The notes beneath the pieces are model-generated. The model did not search any database. It was not told the origin of the DNA and was given only the letters and a program-made list of their open reading frames with translations. Made by a program: the position numbers and the translations under genes. Of a DNA stretch of 64,000 bases, positions 53,184 through 62,676 are shown in pieces; the stretch's first letter is position 1; every line of letters starts with the position of its first letter. This DNA comes from Porphyromonas pogonae (GTDB taxonomy: Bacteria; Bacteroidota; Bacteroidia; Bacteroidales; Porphyromonadaceae), in the NCBI RefSeq assembly GCF_036320655.1, contig NZ_CP143258.1, positions 2,170,001 to 2,234,000 on the forward strand, written 5' to 3'.

Positions 53184-55712
53184 TTATTGATTTGATTTAT
53201 TTCCATTTCTTTTCTCCCTTGCCTTTTCAGCAAGTTGTTTGATTGCCTGTTCAATGTTGCCATCGAGCTTTTCAGCCAAATTGAGCACTTCCATTTTTTC
53301 GGTCTCTTCGGTGGTGTAGGTCAAATACTCTTCCGTGGAAACCTCGGTAGCATAAACGGCAGATTGTGTCCCACCCAAACCAATCCACACTTCTTTATAG
53401 AGCCTGCCTCCGTCGTTGTTCATGTTAATGGAAAGGATTTGCGATTTCTCTTTTTCTGTCAGACCCAACAAGTTCTGTATGCTGTCGAACTTATTGGCAT
53501 ACTTGCGTTGGTCTAACAGGATTTTACAGTCCGAGTTATTGATGATACTCTCTTTCACGATAGGACTTTGAATAATATCGTCCACTTCCTGCGTTACCAC
53601 AATGGCTTCTCCAAAATATTTGCGGACGGTTTTGTATAGATACTTGATATAATCCGCCATATTTGCCGATGCAATAGCTTTCCACGCTTCTTCAATCAAT
53701 ATCATCTTGCGAATACCTTTCAGGCGTCGCATCTTATTGATAAAGACTTCCATAATGATAATGGTTACTACCGGAAATAGGTCTTTATTGTCTTTCACCG
53801 CATCAATTTCAAACACGATAAAGCGTTTGGATAACAAGTCGATGTTTTTATCGGAATTGAGCAGAAAATCGTAGCGACCGCCTTTGTAGTACTGTTTGAG
53901 CGTAGTCAAAAGATTATCGATATTGAAATCTTCTTTGGTTACTTTGATGTCCCTGTTTTCCAAATCATTTCGATAAGTATCCCTGAGAAATTCGTAAAAC
54001 GAATTAAATCCGGGCACAATCTCTCTGTTTTCTCGGATAAGGTCAAGATACACGTTCACGGCAGAACCCAATTCGCCCGCTTCCGTTTTAGAAATCTTTT
54101 CGTCTTCGCTTTTCCATAGCGTTAACAAAAGCGTAGAGATACTTTCCCGTTTTTCTACGTCATAAACATAGTCATCGGTGTAAAACGGATTAAACGAAAT
54201 GGGATTTTCATCGGTATAGGTGTAATAAATACCGTCTTCTCCTTTTGTTTTACGGTTAATCAACGAGCAAAGTCCCTGATACGAGTTTCCCGTATCCACA
54301 AGCAGTACGTGTGTGCCTTGCTCGTAGTATTGGCGTACCATGTGGTTGGTAAAAAAGGATTTTCCGCTTCCCGATGGTCCTAAAATAAATTTATTTCGGT
54401 TCGTGATAACGCCTTTTTTCATCGGCAAATCGGAAATATCCAAATGCAGCGGTTTTCCCGTGAGCCTGTCCGCCATTTTAATACCGAAAGGCGACGGCGA
54501 ACTTTTGTAGTTGGTCTCTCCGGTAAAGAAACAGAGTGCCTGTTCGATAAAGGTAAAGAAACTCTCTTCGGCGGGGAAATCGCCTGCATTACCCGGCATT
54601 GCCGCCCAATAGAGCGTTCCGGCATCTACGGTGTTGTGTCGTGGACGGCACTCCATAAGGGCAAGAGCCGAACCAACATCGTTTTTTATCTGTTTGAGTT
54701 CTTCTTTGTCATTGCTCCACGCCAACACGTTGAAGTGTGCTTTGATGGAAGTCAAACCTTGCGAATGTGCCACGTTCAGATACTCTTCTATCCACTCCCG
54801 ATTGATTTGGTTGGAACGAGAATATCTTGCCAACGAAAGCATATTGCGAGCTTGCTTCTCGAAGTTTCGCAAGTTTTCATCGCTATCCCCGATAAACAGA
54901 TATTGATTGTAGATATGGTTGCACGAAAGTAACAACCCCACGGGTGCGGCAAAAGATAGTCGGCAATCCGAGCGGTCGGTGGATAGTTTTTCATAACGAC
55001 TGTCGGTGCTGACATTTGTCGGCAAATCATCGGTATCGCTAAGCGTGTGAAGGCAGAGTATATTGTCGCCTATTTTCACTTCCGACGCTCCGAGTTTTAT
55101 ATCTGCCAAAGATGCCTGCTCCGCTTCATTTAGTGTAAAATAGCGGTCTAATAATCCCCTTTTTCTATTCGTCCCGCAAATATCGTCTGCCGAAAGACGG
55201 GTAAGTTGCATTATTCCGCTGTCGTTAATAATCCGCTCGAACTGATCCACGCTTTCCAAAAATCGACCGATGGTCTCTTTGTCTTTTATCTCTTTAGGTA
55301 AAATAGTTCCCCGGCACAAAGTGCTGAAATCACTCTGTTGTGCCATTCGTTGTTTGGTGGTTTTGGTCAGATAGAGATATACGGAATGGTTGAGAAACGG
55401 ACGTTCATTGAAATGTCTTTTATACGAACGGCTCAAAAAAGAGAGATTTTCCTTGCCGAAATCGGAACGGTAATTCTCTTTGATAAACCAATCTTGCTTA
55501 TGCAAAATGCTGTAATCGGGCAATACACGCACGGCTTTGTTCCAAGTGGCGTGCATTATTTCGTATTCGGGCGATGTAAGGGTAAAAAGTTCGGGCAGTT
55601 CCAACGAGAAGGCAACGGTTACATCGGCATCTTTCGATACGATGCAATCGCCTTCAATCGCCAAAAGCGGGAACTTATCTTCCAATCGGCTTTTCTTGCT
55701 GATGTTTCTCAT
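53184..55712 (-). CDS. traG: Conjugal transfer ATPase TraG (VirB4-like)
   Basis: An 842-aa ATPase. Walker A GPSGSGKSF lies near residue 445 and Walker B RKMILIEEAWKAI near 674, followed by VTQEVDDIIQSPIVKESIINN, typical for VirB4 proteins. The N-terminal 400 residues are the membrane-associated domain. It powers assembly of the transfer channel. It overlaps traF by 4 bp. Length agrees with the family. Confidence 0.93.
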   Translation of the reverse strand: MRNISKKSRLEDKFPLLAIEGDCIVSKDADVTVAFSLELPELFTLTSPEYEIMHATWNKAVRVLPDYSILHKQDWFIKENYRSDFGKENLSFLSRSYKRHFNERPFLNHSVYLYLTKTTKQRMAQQSDFSTLCRGTILPKEIKDKETIGRFLESVDQFERIINDSGIMQLTRLSADDICGTNRKRGLLDRYFTLNEAEQASLADIKLGASEVKIGDNILCLHTLSDTDDLPTNVSTDSRYEKLSTDRSDCRLSFAAPVGLLLSCNHIYNQYLFIGDSDENLRNFEKQARNMLSLARYSRSNQINREWIEEYLNVAHSQGLTSIKAHFNVLAWSNDKEELKQIKNDVGSALALMECRPRHNTVDAGTLYWAAMPGNAGDFPAEESFFTFIEQALCFFTGETNYKSSPSPFGIKMADRLTGKPLHLDISDLPMKKGVITNRNKFILGPSGSGKSFFTNHMVRQYYEQGTHVLLVDTGNSYQGLCSLINRKTKGEDGIYYTYTDENPISFNPFYTDDYVYDVEKRESISTLLLTLWKSEDEKISKTEAGELGSAVNVYLDLIRENREIVPGFNSFYEFLRDTYRNDLENRDIKVTKEDFNIDNLLTTLKQYYKGGRYDFLLNSDKNIDLLSKRFIVFEIDAVKDNKDLFPVVTIIIMEVFINKMRRLKGIRKMILIEEAWKAIASANMADYIKYLYKTVRKYFGEAIVVTQEVDDIIQSPIVKESIINNSDCKILLDQRKYANKFDSIQNLLGLTEKEKSQILSINMNNDGGRLYKEVWIGLGGTQSAVYATEVSTEEYLTYTTEETEKMEVLNLAEKLDGNIEQAIKQLAEKAREKRNGNKSNQ

Positions 55713-56047
55713 CGAGTTGCTCCTTTCTTGCGGTTAGATTTTTGTATAAGACGGCACACCGAACTACGGCAGATCAAATAGCGGGGATGATAACCCACCG
55801 CACGGCGTTTCATTAAGCCGTACTCTCCGTATTTTCGGTTCATGGCGAAAGTTTGCCACACCAACACGGTGGCACCCGATACACCCAAGACCAAACAGAG
55901 TGATTGGCTTACGCCGAACATGTAAAGGACAACGACAAGGATGAAATCAGCCAACAACCCGCCCACGAAAATGAACAGGTATTGAGATTTCAGTCCTTTG
56001 AACTCTACCGTTCTGCCGATTCCTTTGTTGATTTCGAATTCCGCCAT
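55709..56047 (-). CDS. traF: Conjugal transfer protein TraF (DUF4133, VirB3-like)
   Basis: A 112-aa protein starting at ATG 56047 (MAEFEINKGIGRTVEFKGLK), the conserved family start; longer frames overlap traE. Two membrane helices follow, then a basic tail (RAVGYHPRYLICRSSVCRLIQKSNRKK). It is the VirB3-type partner of the TraG ATPase, with which it overlaps by 4 bp. Confidence 0.87.
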   Translation of the reverse strand: MAEFEINKGIGRTVEFKGLKSQYLFIFVGGLLADFILVVVLYMFGVSQSLCLVLGVSGATVLVWQTFAMNRKYGEYGLMKRRAVGYHPRYLICRSSVCRLIQKSNRKKGATR

Positions 56048-56049
56048 TT

Positions 56050-56352
56050 TTACAAAAAGAATGAACGTAAAATGGTAGCTGCTACAATCAGGAACACACA
56101 AGCTCCGAACCACGATGCTGCCGTTTTGCTCGTATCGGGGTCGCCGGCTGAGAATTTTCCGTACACTTTTACTCCGCCGATAAGTCCTACTACTGCACCA
56201 ATGGCATAAATCAATTTGGTGGCAGGGTCGAAATAACCAGTTATCATTTTAGTGGCTTCGTTAATTCCGGCAGAGCCGTCGCCCTGAGCAAAAAGGTTGG
56301 CAGCAGAGAGTGTCGCCATAATGAACACAAGATGAATTTTCTTTTTTGTCAT
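56050..56352 (-). CDS. traE: Conjugal transfer protein TraE (DUF4134, VirB2-like pilin)
   Basis: A 100-aa protein starting at ATG 56352, with a signal peptide and then GINEATKMITGYFDPATKLIYAIGAVVGLIGGVKVYGKFSAGDPDTSK, the DUF4134 signature. Two hydrophobic helices flank a small loop as in VirB2 pilins. It stands 2 bp ahead of traF. Confidence 0.87.
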   Translation of the reverse strand: MTKKKIHLVFIMATLSAANLFAQGDGSAGINEATKMITGYFDPATKLIYAIGAVVGLIGGVKVYGKFSAGDPDTSKTAASWFGACVFLIVAATILRSFFL

Positions 56353-56487
56353 AATATTAATGTTTAAGGTTATGAAATGTCGGTTAAAAAGAGTACGGAA
56401 CAAGCCTTAGATTTAAGGTTTAGATTGGCTGACGCGGCTTGTTCCGTCTCTTGCTTTCAAGGTTTAGATTAAGGTTAACTTTGGGCT

Positions 56488-57114
56488 TTATAAAAATTGC
56501 ATCCAATTTTCCGGTGGTGTTTCAACTTCGGATTTAACTTCCGATGTTTCATTTCCGGCTAAAATCTGCATCAATTGTGTGCTGAGTTCTTGCTGCATGG
56601 CTTCGTGCATTTTCAACTTTTCAAGAAAATCGCTGCCACGCAGCTTTTGAGCCGTCTTTTGTAATGATGTTTTCTCTTGTTCGGAAACTGTTTTACGTTC
56701 GACGGCTCGTTGCATCTGACGAATTTCTTTTGTCGTCAGGCTTTCGTCGGAAACTTGAATATCTTCGCCGAAAAGGATGTTGAGTTCTTCATTTTCAATC
56801 AAGCTTTCATCTATTTCATTTTCGGGCGACATCGGATGAAACTCGTTTTCATCGTCCACGCTTGGACTTTCGGGTGCAAATGTAGCTGTTTTTATAACCC
56901 GATTTTCATCGGCTTCCTTAGGCTTTCTTTCCGTTCCTTGCGATGGAAACGATGTTTTGGTTTTCCCGATAACGGATATCTGTTTTTCTGCTTTCAGCAC
57001 ATTTTCGGAAGTCGTGTTCGGCTTGTTTCTCGGTGCTTTTTTGTCGTGTTCAAAAATTATTATGTACACCAACAGCAACACAATAACAATTAGAAGTAAG
57101 GGTATTGCATTCAT
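56488..57114 (-). CDS. TraD-position transfer protein
   Basis: A 208-aa protein with one N-terminal membrane helix (residues 4-22) and a long, acidic, probably unstructured middle, ending in a helical segment (TTKEIRQMQRAVERKTVSEQEKTS). Its place between the DUF3408 gene and traE corresponds to traD of CTnDOT. Residue similarity to TraD was judged by position and layout only, so the name is provisional. Confidence 0.65.
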   Translation of the reverse strand: MNAIPLLLIVIVLLLVYIIIFEHDKKAPRNKPNTTSENVLKAEKQISVIGKTKTSFPSQGTERKPKEADENRVIKTATFAPESPSVDDENEFHPMSPENEIDESLIENEELNILFGEDIQVSDESLTTKEIRQMQRAVERKTVSEQEKTSLQKTAQKLRGSDFLEKLKMHEAMQQELSTQLMQILAGNETSEVKSEVETPPENWMQFL

Positions 57115-57126
57115 AGTAGTTCTGTT

Positions 57127-57522
57127 TTATGGGATAATGGGTTTTCGTCTGTTTTTCTCGATGCCTTTGCCGATGGTATCCTTGTGTCGGGATAGATGTT
57201 CCCGCAAAACATTTTCTATGTAGGCAGAAAGCGTGGTTTTACTACGCAAATCGTGCAGGATATGGCGATACACGTCGAGTGTTTCTCTATTTAACGAAAA
57301 AGATACACGATTTTCAATTATGCAGGGATTAAGAAATGTTTCCGTATAGGTTTCAAAATCTACAATTTGTGAAACTATTTCTTGGGCTTTCTCTTTCGGT
57401 TTTTCCGTTTTCTGTTTCGGAATAACGGTGTTTGATTGGGATGTTTCTTCCGGTTCCATTCCTGCCATTTTGCGGATTTGTTCGGCAATGGCTTTGTTAC
57501 GTTGTTCTTCGATTGTAGGCAT
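57127..57522 (-). CDS. DUF3408 protein (TraB/TraC type)
   Basis: A 131-aa protein. The C-terminal part (RVSFSLNRETLDVYRHILHDLRSKTTLSAYIENVLREHLSRHKD) fits the ribbon-helix-helix-like DUF3408 domain; the N-terminal part is a charged linker. Such proteins sit behind the ParA-type TraA gene in these elements and may bind DNA with it, in the manner of ParB partners. Confidence 0.75.
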   Translation of the reverse strand: MPTIEEQRNKAIAEQIRKMAGMEPEETSQSNTVIPKQKTEKPKEKAQEIVSQIVDFETYTETFLNPCIIENRVSFSLNRETLDVYRHILHDLRSKTTLSAYIENVLREHLSRHKDTIGKGIEKNRRKPIIP

Positions 57523-57544
57523 ATTCTTTGGCTTTTTGCTTTTT

Positions 57545-57630
57545 GCTGTTGGCTATTAGCTTGGCATTCAAAATCATTGGGCAGTCAGTAAATTTTCCAT
57601 TTTCCCTGCCAACAGCCAATGGCTAACAGC
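57545..57630. repeat. Inverted GCTGTTGGC repeats between traA and the DUF3408 gene
   Basis: GCTGTTGGC (57545-57553) faces GCCAACAGC (57608-57616), and GCTATTAGC (57552) faces GGCTAACAGC (57621-57630). The gap also holds CTTTTTGCTTTTTGC direct repeats. Possible hairpin or operator. Confidence 0.55.
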
Positions 57631-57633
57631 TTA

Positions 57634-58422
57634 TTATAATGTTAGTTTTCTAATTATTTCTTCGGCAAGCTCTTCGATATTGCTTCCTGCGAGCAGCTTT
57701 TTATCGGGTGGCAGGTAGGTGGAACGGAACACATCCCGATTGTCGGGTGTCAACTCTTTTTTGAAACGGGATGAGCGGGGTAACCGACTGTCGAGAATAC
57801 CCAACTCCTGACGGGCTATCTCTTGGTCGTAAAACTCGATAACGGCAGGATTGACCCGTTTGTCGATTTTGTTCCAAAGCATATAAATCTGACGGATTTT
57901 ACTGCTTGTCAGTGAAACACCTAAATCACGCACGGCAAGAGCGTAAGTCATACAAGCTACAAGCGATTGCGGATCGGGTTCTATGGGCGAAATTACGTAA
58001 TCCATATCTACTGTTAATCCAACCAATGCCGTATCGTCGGCTCTGCCGGGCAAATCGAAAAAGACGTAGTCGAACTTCTCAGCAGAATGCTTTGCCAAAA
58101 AGCTTTCGGCATCTTGCAAAGCTCTTTCAGACGTACTTTTTAGAATACGATAGGCAGGTTTGCCAAAACTCTCAAAATGTTTTTTCATTCGCTCCAACAG
58201 TGCGGAATTGCCATTTTGAACGGTCTGTTTGTCTCTTTCCCGCATATTGAAAAAACTGTATTGCGAAAAATCGCAATCAACGACAAACAGATTGATTTTT
58301 TTCTCGTAATACAGGTAGCTTGCCAAAATTTCGGCAATGCTACTTTTACCCACGCCACCTTTCAGCGAACCGAAACCGACGTAAACAGGTTTGTGCTTTT
58401 GTTCATTCTTTTGTTTTTGCAT
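57634..58422 (-). CDS. traA: ParA-family ATPase TraA
   Basis: A 262-aa ATPase with deviant Walker A SLKGGVGKSSI at about residues 19-29, FVVDCDFSQYSFFNMRERD and YVFFDLPGRADDTALVG (Walker B). It is the first gene of the transfer operon in the usual element order. ParA-like proteins here are thought to affect transfer or stability. The 565-bp divergent gap upstream separates it from mobA. Confidence 0.88.
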   Translation of the reverse strand: MQKQKNEQKHKPVYVGFGSLKGGVGKSSIAEILASYLYYEKKINLFVVDCDFSQYSFFNMRERDKQTVQNGNSALLERMKKHFESFGKPAYRILKSTSERALQDAESFLAKHSAEKFDYVFFDLPGRADDTALVGLTVDMDYVISPIEPDPQSLVACMTYALAVRDLGVSLTSSKIRQIYMLWNKIDKRVNPAVIEFYDQEIARQELGILDSRLPRSSRFKKELTPDNRDVFRSTYLPPDKKLLAGSNIEELAEEIIRKLTL

Positions 58423-58546
58423 AATTGTATTTGTTTAATTGTTTGTGTATTCTTTTATTCTTTTCTGCACACATTCCTTTATTCTCATATTCTTTTATTA
58501 TCGTATTCACATAATATTGTATTCATTCTCTTATTCTTGTATGCTT

Positions 58547-58594
58547 GCACAACTGCACAACTGCATAATTGCATAACTGCATAACTGCACAAAG
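58547..58594. repeat. Six tandem 8-bp repeats
   Basis: GCACAACT, GCACAACT, GCATAATT, GCATAACT, GCATAACT and GCACAAAG follow each other without gaps. They could be iterons bound by a mobilisation or partition protein. Confidence 0.75.
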
Positions 58595-58873
58595 AAAATA
58601 TTGCACACATTCTTGCATTCATTCTTTTGTTTGTTCATTCTCTTATTCTTTTCTGTATTATTGCACAAAGAAAAGCGTAAATACACCAAAGTCAAGGCTT
58701 CGATTGACTACGCTTTCTTAGGCTTTCCTCGGATGGAGATAAACCCGCCTATTGCTACAAAATAGCGACGTAACTTTGTATCGGATAAGTTCACATTGTT
58801 TCCGAACAACTGTTTTTGGACAGTCATCGCATAAATTCCGACTGCCTTGATAGCTTTTCAATACGTTTAATTC

Positions 58874-58941
58874 GGCAAGGTGTACTTTTGTCCGACAACG
58901 CGCTGCTTAGCCGACAAAAGTTCCTTGCCCCGGTGCGGGGA
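58874..58941. other. Candidate origin of transfer (oriT)
   Basis: GGCAAGG-TGT-ACTTTTGTC (58874-58892) faces GACAAAAGT-T-CCTTGCC (58913-58929), with a GC-rich loop between; a CCCCG/CGGGG hairpin follows at 58929-58941. It lies 47 bp before mobA, where oriT is expected. The nick site is not identified. Confidence 0.6.
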
Positions 58942-58987
58942 TGTGAAGTTTACTCCAAAGTCGTAACCTAAAACCTAAATCTATACA

Positions 58988-59389
58988 ATGATGAAAAAGC
59001 AAGAGATTGAAAACAGTACATCGTTTCGCTATTATCTGCGATTGAACGAAAGGGATAATGCCCGATTTCTCGACCTGTTCGAGCGGTCAGGTGCGAAAAG
59101 CAAGTCGGATTTTATCCGTCATCGGATATTTCAAACGCCTTTTCGAGTAATTTCTCACGATGCTTCCGCCGTAGATTTTTACGTGCGATTAACCCATATC
59201 AACGCTCAAATGCGTAAAATAGGCGTGCTGTATAATCAGGCTGTCCGCTCGATTAATGTTTATCATTCGATAAATACCGCTCGTGTTTTATTGGCAAAAT
59301 TGGAAACCTATCAAGAGAAAACTACATCGCTTTTGGAAGAGAGCATCCGTTTAACCGAAGAATTTAGTGTGAAATGGTTGCCGAAATAA
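58988..59389 (+). CDS. mobA: Mobilisation accessory protein MobA (relaxosome)
   Basis: A 133-aa protein. RYYLRLNERDNARFLDLFERSGAKSKSDFIRHRIF is a ribbon-helix-helix-type DNA-binding part, and ITHINAQMRKIGVLYNQAVRSIN-like helical residues follow, as in MobC/MobA relaxosome proteins. It overlaps mobB by 16 bp. It probably binds oriT and helps the relaxase. Naming follows Bacteroides usage. Confidence 0.8.
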   Translation: MMKKQEIENSTSFRYYLRLNERDNARFLDLFERSGAKSKSDFIRHRIFQTPFRVISHDASAVDFYVRLTHINAQMRKIGVLYNQAVRSINVYHSINTARVLLAKLETYQEKTTSLLEESIRLTEEFSVKWLPK

Positions 59390-60660
59390 CTGCTCCGATT
59401 AGCCTGAAAAATGTATTGGGATACAACTTCGCCAAGGTAAAAGCGGGAACGGCTTCGGTTATTCTTACTTCGCTTTTGAGCGTGGACGAGAACGGCAAAA
59501 CAGACTTGTTTCGTGCATTGGCAGATATGGAAAACCGTTTGCCGTCGGGTATTCGCACCAAAAAGCCTGTATTTCATTGCTCAATTAATCCGCATCCGAA
59601 TGATGTATTGACAGACCAACAATTACAAAATATCGCTTCGGAATATATGGAACGAATGGGTTATGGAAATCAGCCTTTTATCGTATTTAAGCACAACGAT
59701 ATTGCTCGTGAGCATATTCATATTGTATCGCTTCGGGTAGATAGTTTCGGAAAAAAACTCCCACACGCTTTTGAAGGTAGACGAAGCAAGAAAATAACCG
59801 ATGATTTGGAACTGAAATACGGTTTAATACCGAGCGAAAGTCGTAAAAAACCGCAAAAAGATATTGCCGTAAAGGAAATTAAATCGGCAGATATAAATAA
59901 TGGGAATGTTCGTGAACAGATTTCCGATGTGGTTCGGGCTGTACTGAAACGATACGCTTTTCAGTCGCTCGGCGAGATGAATTTGATTTTATCCCGATAC
60001 AATATTTCCGTAGAAGAAGTACGAAAGGAATACAAAGGTAAACAGTACGACGGTTTGGTCTATGCCATAACCGACAAAGACGGGAATAAATTGATGTCGC
60101 CTTTGCACGCGAGTAAAATCGGTCGTGGAACCGGATTTAGTGCTGTTTCACGTCATTTTGAAAAATCGAAAGCGGTTATCAAAGAGAAAGCTCCTTTGTT
60201 TCGCAATGCGATTATTGAAACAATGAAAAATTCGCCTGATAAAGAGCAATTTTTGACTACAATGAAGGTTCACGGTATTGATGTGGTTTTTCGTCAAAAC
60301 GAAGAAGGACGAATTTACGGTGTTACGTTTCTTTCGGATAGTTTGGGTATGGTCGCCAATGGTTCACGATTGGGCAAAGGCTATTCGGCTAACGTGTTTA
60401 ACGACTATTTTACAAACGGAAAAAATCCGTTTTTAGACTATTCTATACAAGAGATTGATACAGTGAAACAAATCAATACAGAAAAAGAACTTTCTGCGAA
60501 TCAAGCAATCGAAGAAGAACTATTTTACGAAGAGTTTTCCGAAAACAGTGATTTGCCAATTACCGTTCACGGTATCGATTACAAAGAGTTGGCTTTTCAA
60601 CGTAAGTTGAGAAACAAATACGGAAAACTGAAAATCAACAGAAAAAGAAGAAAACTATAA
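59374..60660 (+). CDS. mobB: Relaxase MobB
   Basis: A 428-aa relaxase/mobilisation nuclease. The metal-binding histidines are in HNDIAREHIHIVSLRVD (about residues 107-123), the HxH pattern of MOBP enzymes. KNVLGYNFAKVKAGTASVI near the N-terminus and NPHPNDVLTDQQ follow the family. It nicks oriT and leads the strand into the recipient. The catalytic Tyr was not assigned. The C-terminal 150 residues are Asn/Glu-rich. Confidence 0.88.
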   Translation: MVAEITAPISLKNVLGYNFAKVKAGTASVILTSLLSVDENGKTDLFRALADMENRLPSGIRTKKPVFHCSINPHPNDVLTDQQLQNIASEYMERMGYGNQPFIVFKHNDIAREHIHIVSLRVDSFGKKLPHAFEGRRSKKITDDLELKYGLIPSESRKKPQKDIAVKEIKSADINNGNVREQISDVVRAVLKRYAFQSLGEMNLILSRYNISVEEVRKEYKGKQYDGLVYAITDKDGNKLMSPLHASKIGRGTGFSAVSRHFEKSKAVIKEKAPLFRNAIIETMKNSPDKEQFLTTMKVHGIDVVFRQNEEGRIYGVTFLSDSLGMVANGSRLGKGYSANVFNDYFTNGKNPFLDYSIQEIDTVKQINTEKELSANQAIEEELFYEEFSENSDLPITVHGIDYKELAFQRKLRNKYGKLKINRKRRKL

Positions 60661-60666
60661 GGCTTT

Positions 60667-62670
60667 ATGCAACAAGAAGACGATTTAAGGGGACTCGCCA
60701 AAACAATGGAATTTATGCGAGCCGTAAGTATTTTATTTGTGGTAATTCACTGTTATTGGTATTGCTACGAAGCGTTCCGGGAATGGAACGTAACGATTGG
60801 TGTATTAGACAGAATTTTGATGAATTTTCATCGAACGGCAGGATTGTACAAGCATCCGCTGATTACGAAATTCTTTTCGGTGTTGTTTTTAGCTTTATCT
60901 TGTTTGGGAACAAAAGGCGTAAAAACCGAAAAAATCACGTGGACGAAAATTTGGATTGTGTTGGGTTTCGGCATTGTGCTGTTTTTTCTGAATTTTTGGA
61001 TATTGGCGTTGCCAATTGCCAAAGCAGGTATTGCAGTGTGGTATATTTTTACAATTTCGGCAGGTTATATTTGCCTATTGATGGCAGGACTTTGGATTAG
61101 TCGCCTTTTGAAAAACAACCTGATGGATGATGTGTTCAATACCGAAAACGAGAGTTTTATGCAGGAAACCCGATTGATGGAAAACGAATATTCGGTCAAT
61201 CTGCCTACGCGATTTTACTATAAAAAGAAGTGGAATAACGGTTGGATAAATGTGGTAAATCCGTTTCGTGCGACTATTGTTTTAGGTACTCCCGGCTCGG
61301 GAAAATCGTATGCCGTGGTTAACAACTACATCAAGCAACAAATTGAGAAAGGCTTTTCGATGTATATCTACGATTTTAAATTCGACGACCTTTCTACCAT
61401 TGCTTACAATCATCTGCTGAAACATATTGATAAGTATGAAGTGCCGCCGAAGTTTTACGTGATTAACTTCGATAATCCGCGCAAAAGCCACCGATGTAAC
61501 CCGATAAATCCGCAGTTTATGACCGATATTTCGGATGCGTACGAGAGTGCTTATACCATTATGCTGAACCTGAACAAAACGTGGATACAGAAACAGGGCG
61601 ATTTTTTTGTGGAAAGTCCGATTATTTTGTTGGCTGCCATTATTTGGTATTTGAAAATCTATGAAAACGGCAAATATTGCACTTTTCCGCACGCTATCGA
61701 GTTTCTAAACAAGAAATATGCCGATACTTTTACTATTCTCACAAGCTATCCCGAATTGGAAAACTACTTGTCGCCTTTTATGGATGCGTGGGAAGGCGGT
61801 GCACAAGACCAATTGCAAGGGCAGATTGCATCGGCAAAAATTCCGTTATCAAGAATGATTTCGCCCGCACTCTATTGGGTAATGACGGGCGATGATTTTT
61901 CATTGGATATTAATAACCCGAAAGAGCCGAAAATACTTTGTGTGGGTAACAATCCCGACCGTCAAAATATCTATTCGGCAGCGTTGGGATTGTATAATTC
62001 GAGAATTGTCAAGCTGATTAACAAGAAAGGGCAGTTGAAAAGTTCGGTAATTATTGATGAGTTGCCGACAATCTATTTTCGTGGATTGGATAACTTGATT
62101 GCCACGGCACGAAGTAATAAAGTGGCTGTTTGCTTGGGATTTCAGGATTACTCGCAATTGACACGCGATTACGGCGATAAGGAGAGCAAGGTTATCCAAA
62201 ATACGGTGGGTAATATCTTTTCGGGACAGGTGGTTGGCGAAACCGCCAAAACCTTATCGGAACGTTTCGGAAAAGTGTTACAGAAACGGCAATCGATGAC
62301 CATCAACCGACAGGATAAATCGACTTCTATTTCCACGCAGATGGACAGCCTTATTCCGGCATCAAAAATTAGCAATCTTACGCAGGGAATGTTCGTAGGT
62401 GCGGTGTCGGATAATTTCGACGAACGCATTGAGCAGAAAATCTTTCACTGCGAAATCGTGGTGGACAATGCTCGTGTTGCTGCCGAAACAAAAGCTTACC
62501 AAAAAATCCCGGAAATTGTCTCTTTTACCGATGAAAACGGAAACGACACGATGCAACAAGATATCGAACGAAACTATAAGCAAATAAAAGCAGATGTAGA
62601 AAATATTGTCTTATCTGAAATGGAACGGATTAGGAATGATGATAGTTTGAAGCATTTGGTAAAGGAATAG
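60667..62670 (+). CDS. mobC: Type IV coupling protein (MobC/TraD type)
   Basis: A 667-aa protein with N-terminal membrane helices (about residues 15-35, 60-80, 95-115 and 120-145), Walker A LGTPGSGKSYAVV at about residue 205, and Walker B VIIDELPTIYF near 463. It delivers the relaxase-DNA complex to the channel. It starts 6 bp after mobB. An IS1-type transposase gene lies tail to tail only 6 bp behind the stop, so the natural 3' end may be altered. Confidence 0.88.
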   Translation: MQQEDDLRGLAKTMEFMRAVSILFVVIHCYWYCYEAFREWNVTIGVLDRILMNFHRTAGLYKHPLITKFFSVLFLALSCLGTKGVKTEKITWTKIWIVLGFGIVLFFLNFWILALPIAKAGIAVWYIFTISAGYICLLMAGLWISRLLKNNLMDDVFNTENESFMQETRLMENEYSVNLPTRFYYKKKWNNGWINVVNPFRATIVLGTPGSGKSYAVVNNYIKQQIEKGFSMYIYDFKFDDLSTIAYNHLLKHIDKYEVPPKFYVINFDNPRKSHRCNPINPQFMTDISDAYESAYTIMLNLNKTWIQKQGDFFVESPIILLAAIIWYLKIYENGKYCTFPHAIEFLNKKYADTFTILTSYPELENYLSPFMDAWEGGAQDQLQGQIASAKIPLSRMISPALYWVMTGDDFSLDINNPKEPKILCVGNNPDRQNIYSAALGLYNSRIVKLINKKGQLKSSVIIDELPTIYFRGLDNLIATARSNKVAVCLGFQDYSQLTRDYGDKESKVIQNTVGNIFSGQVVGETAKTLSERFGKVLQKRQSMTINRQDKSTSISTQMDSLIPASKISNLTQGMFVGAVSDNFDERIEQKIFHCEIVVDNARVAAETKAYQKIPEIVSFTDENGNDTMQQDIERNYKQIKADVENIVLSEMERIRNDDSLKHLVKE

Positions 62671-62676
62671 AGCAGT

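Larger units (their letters stand above)
58423..58987. other. Divergent non-coding region between traA and mobA
   Basis: This gap holds T-rich near-repeats (TTATTCTTTTATTC and ATTCTCTTATTCTT in several copies), the 8-bp repeat at 58547 and the inverted repeat at 58874. No gene is visible. It should contain the traA and mobA promoters and the origin of transfer. Confidence 0.7.
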
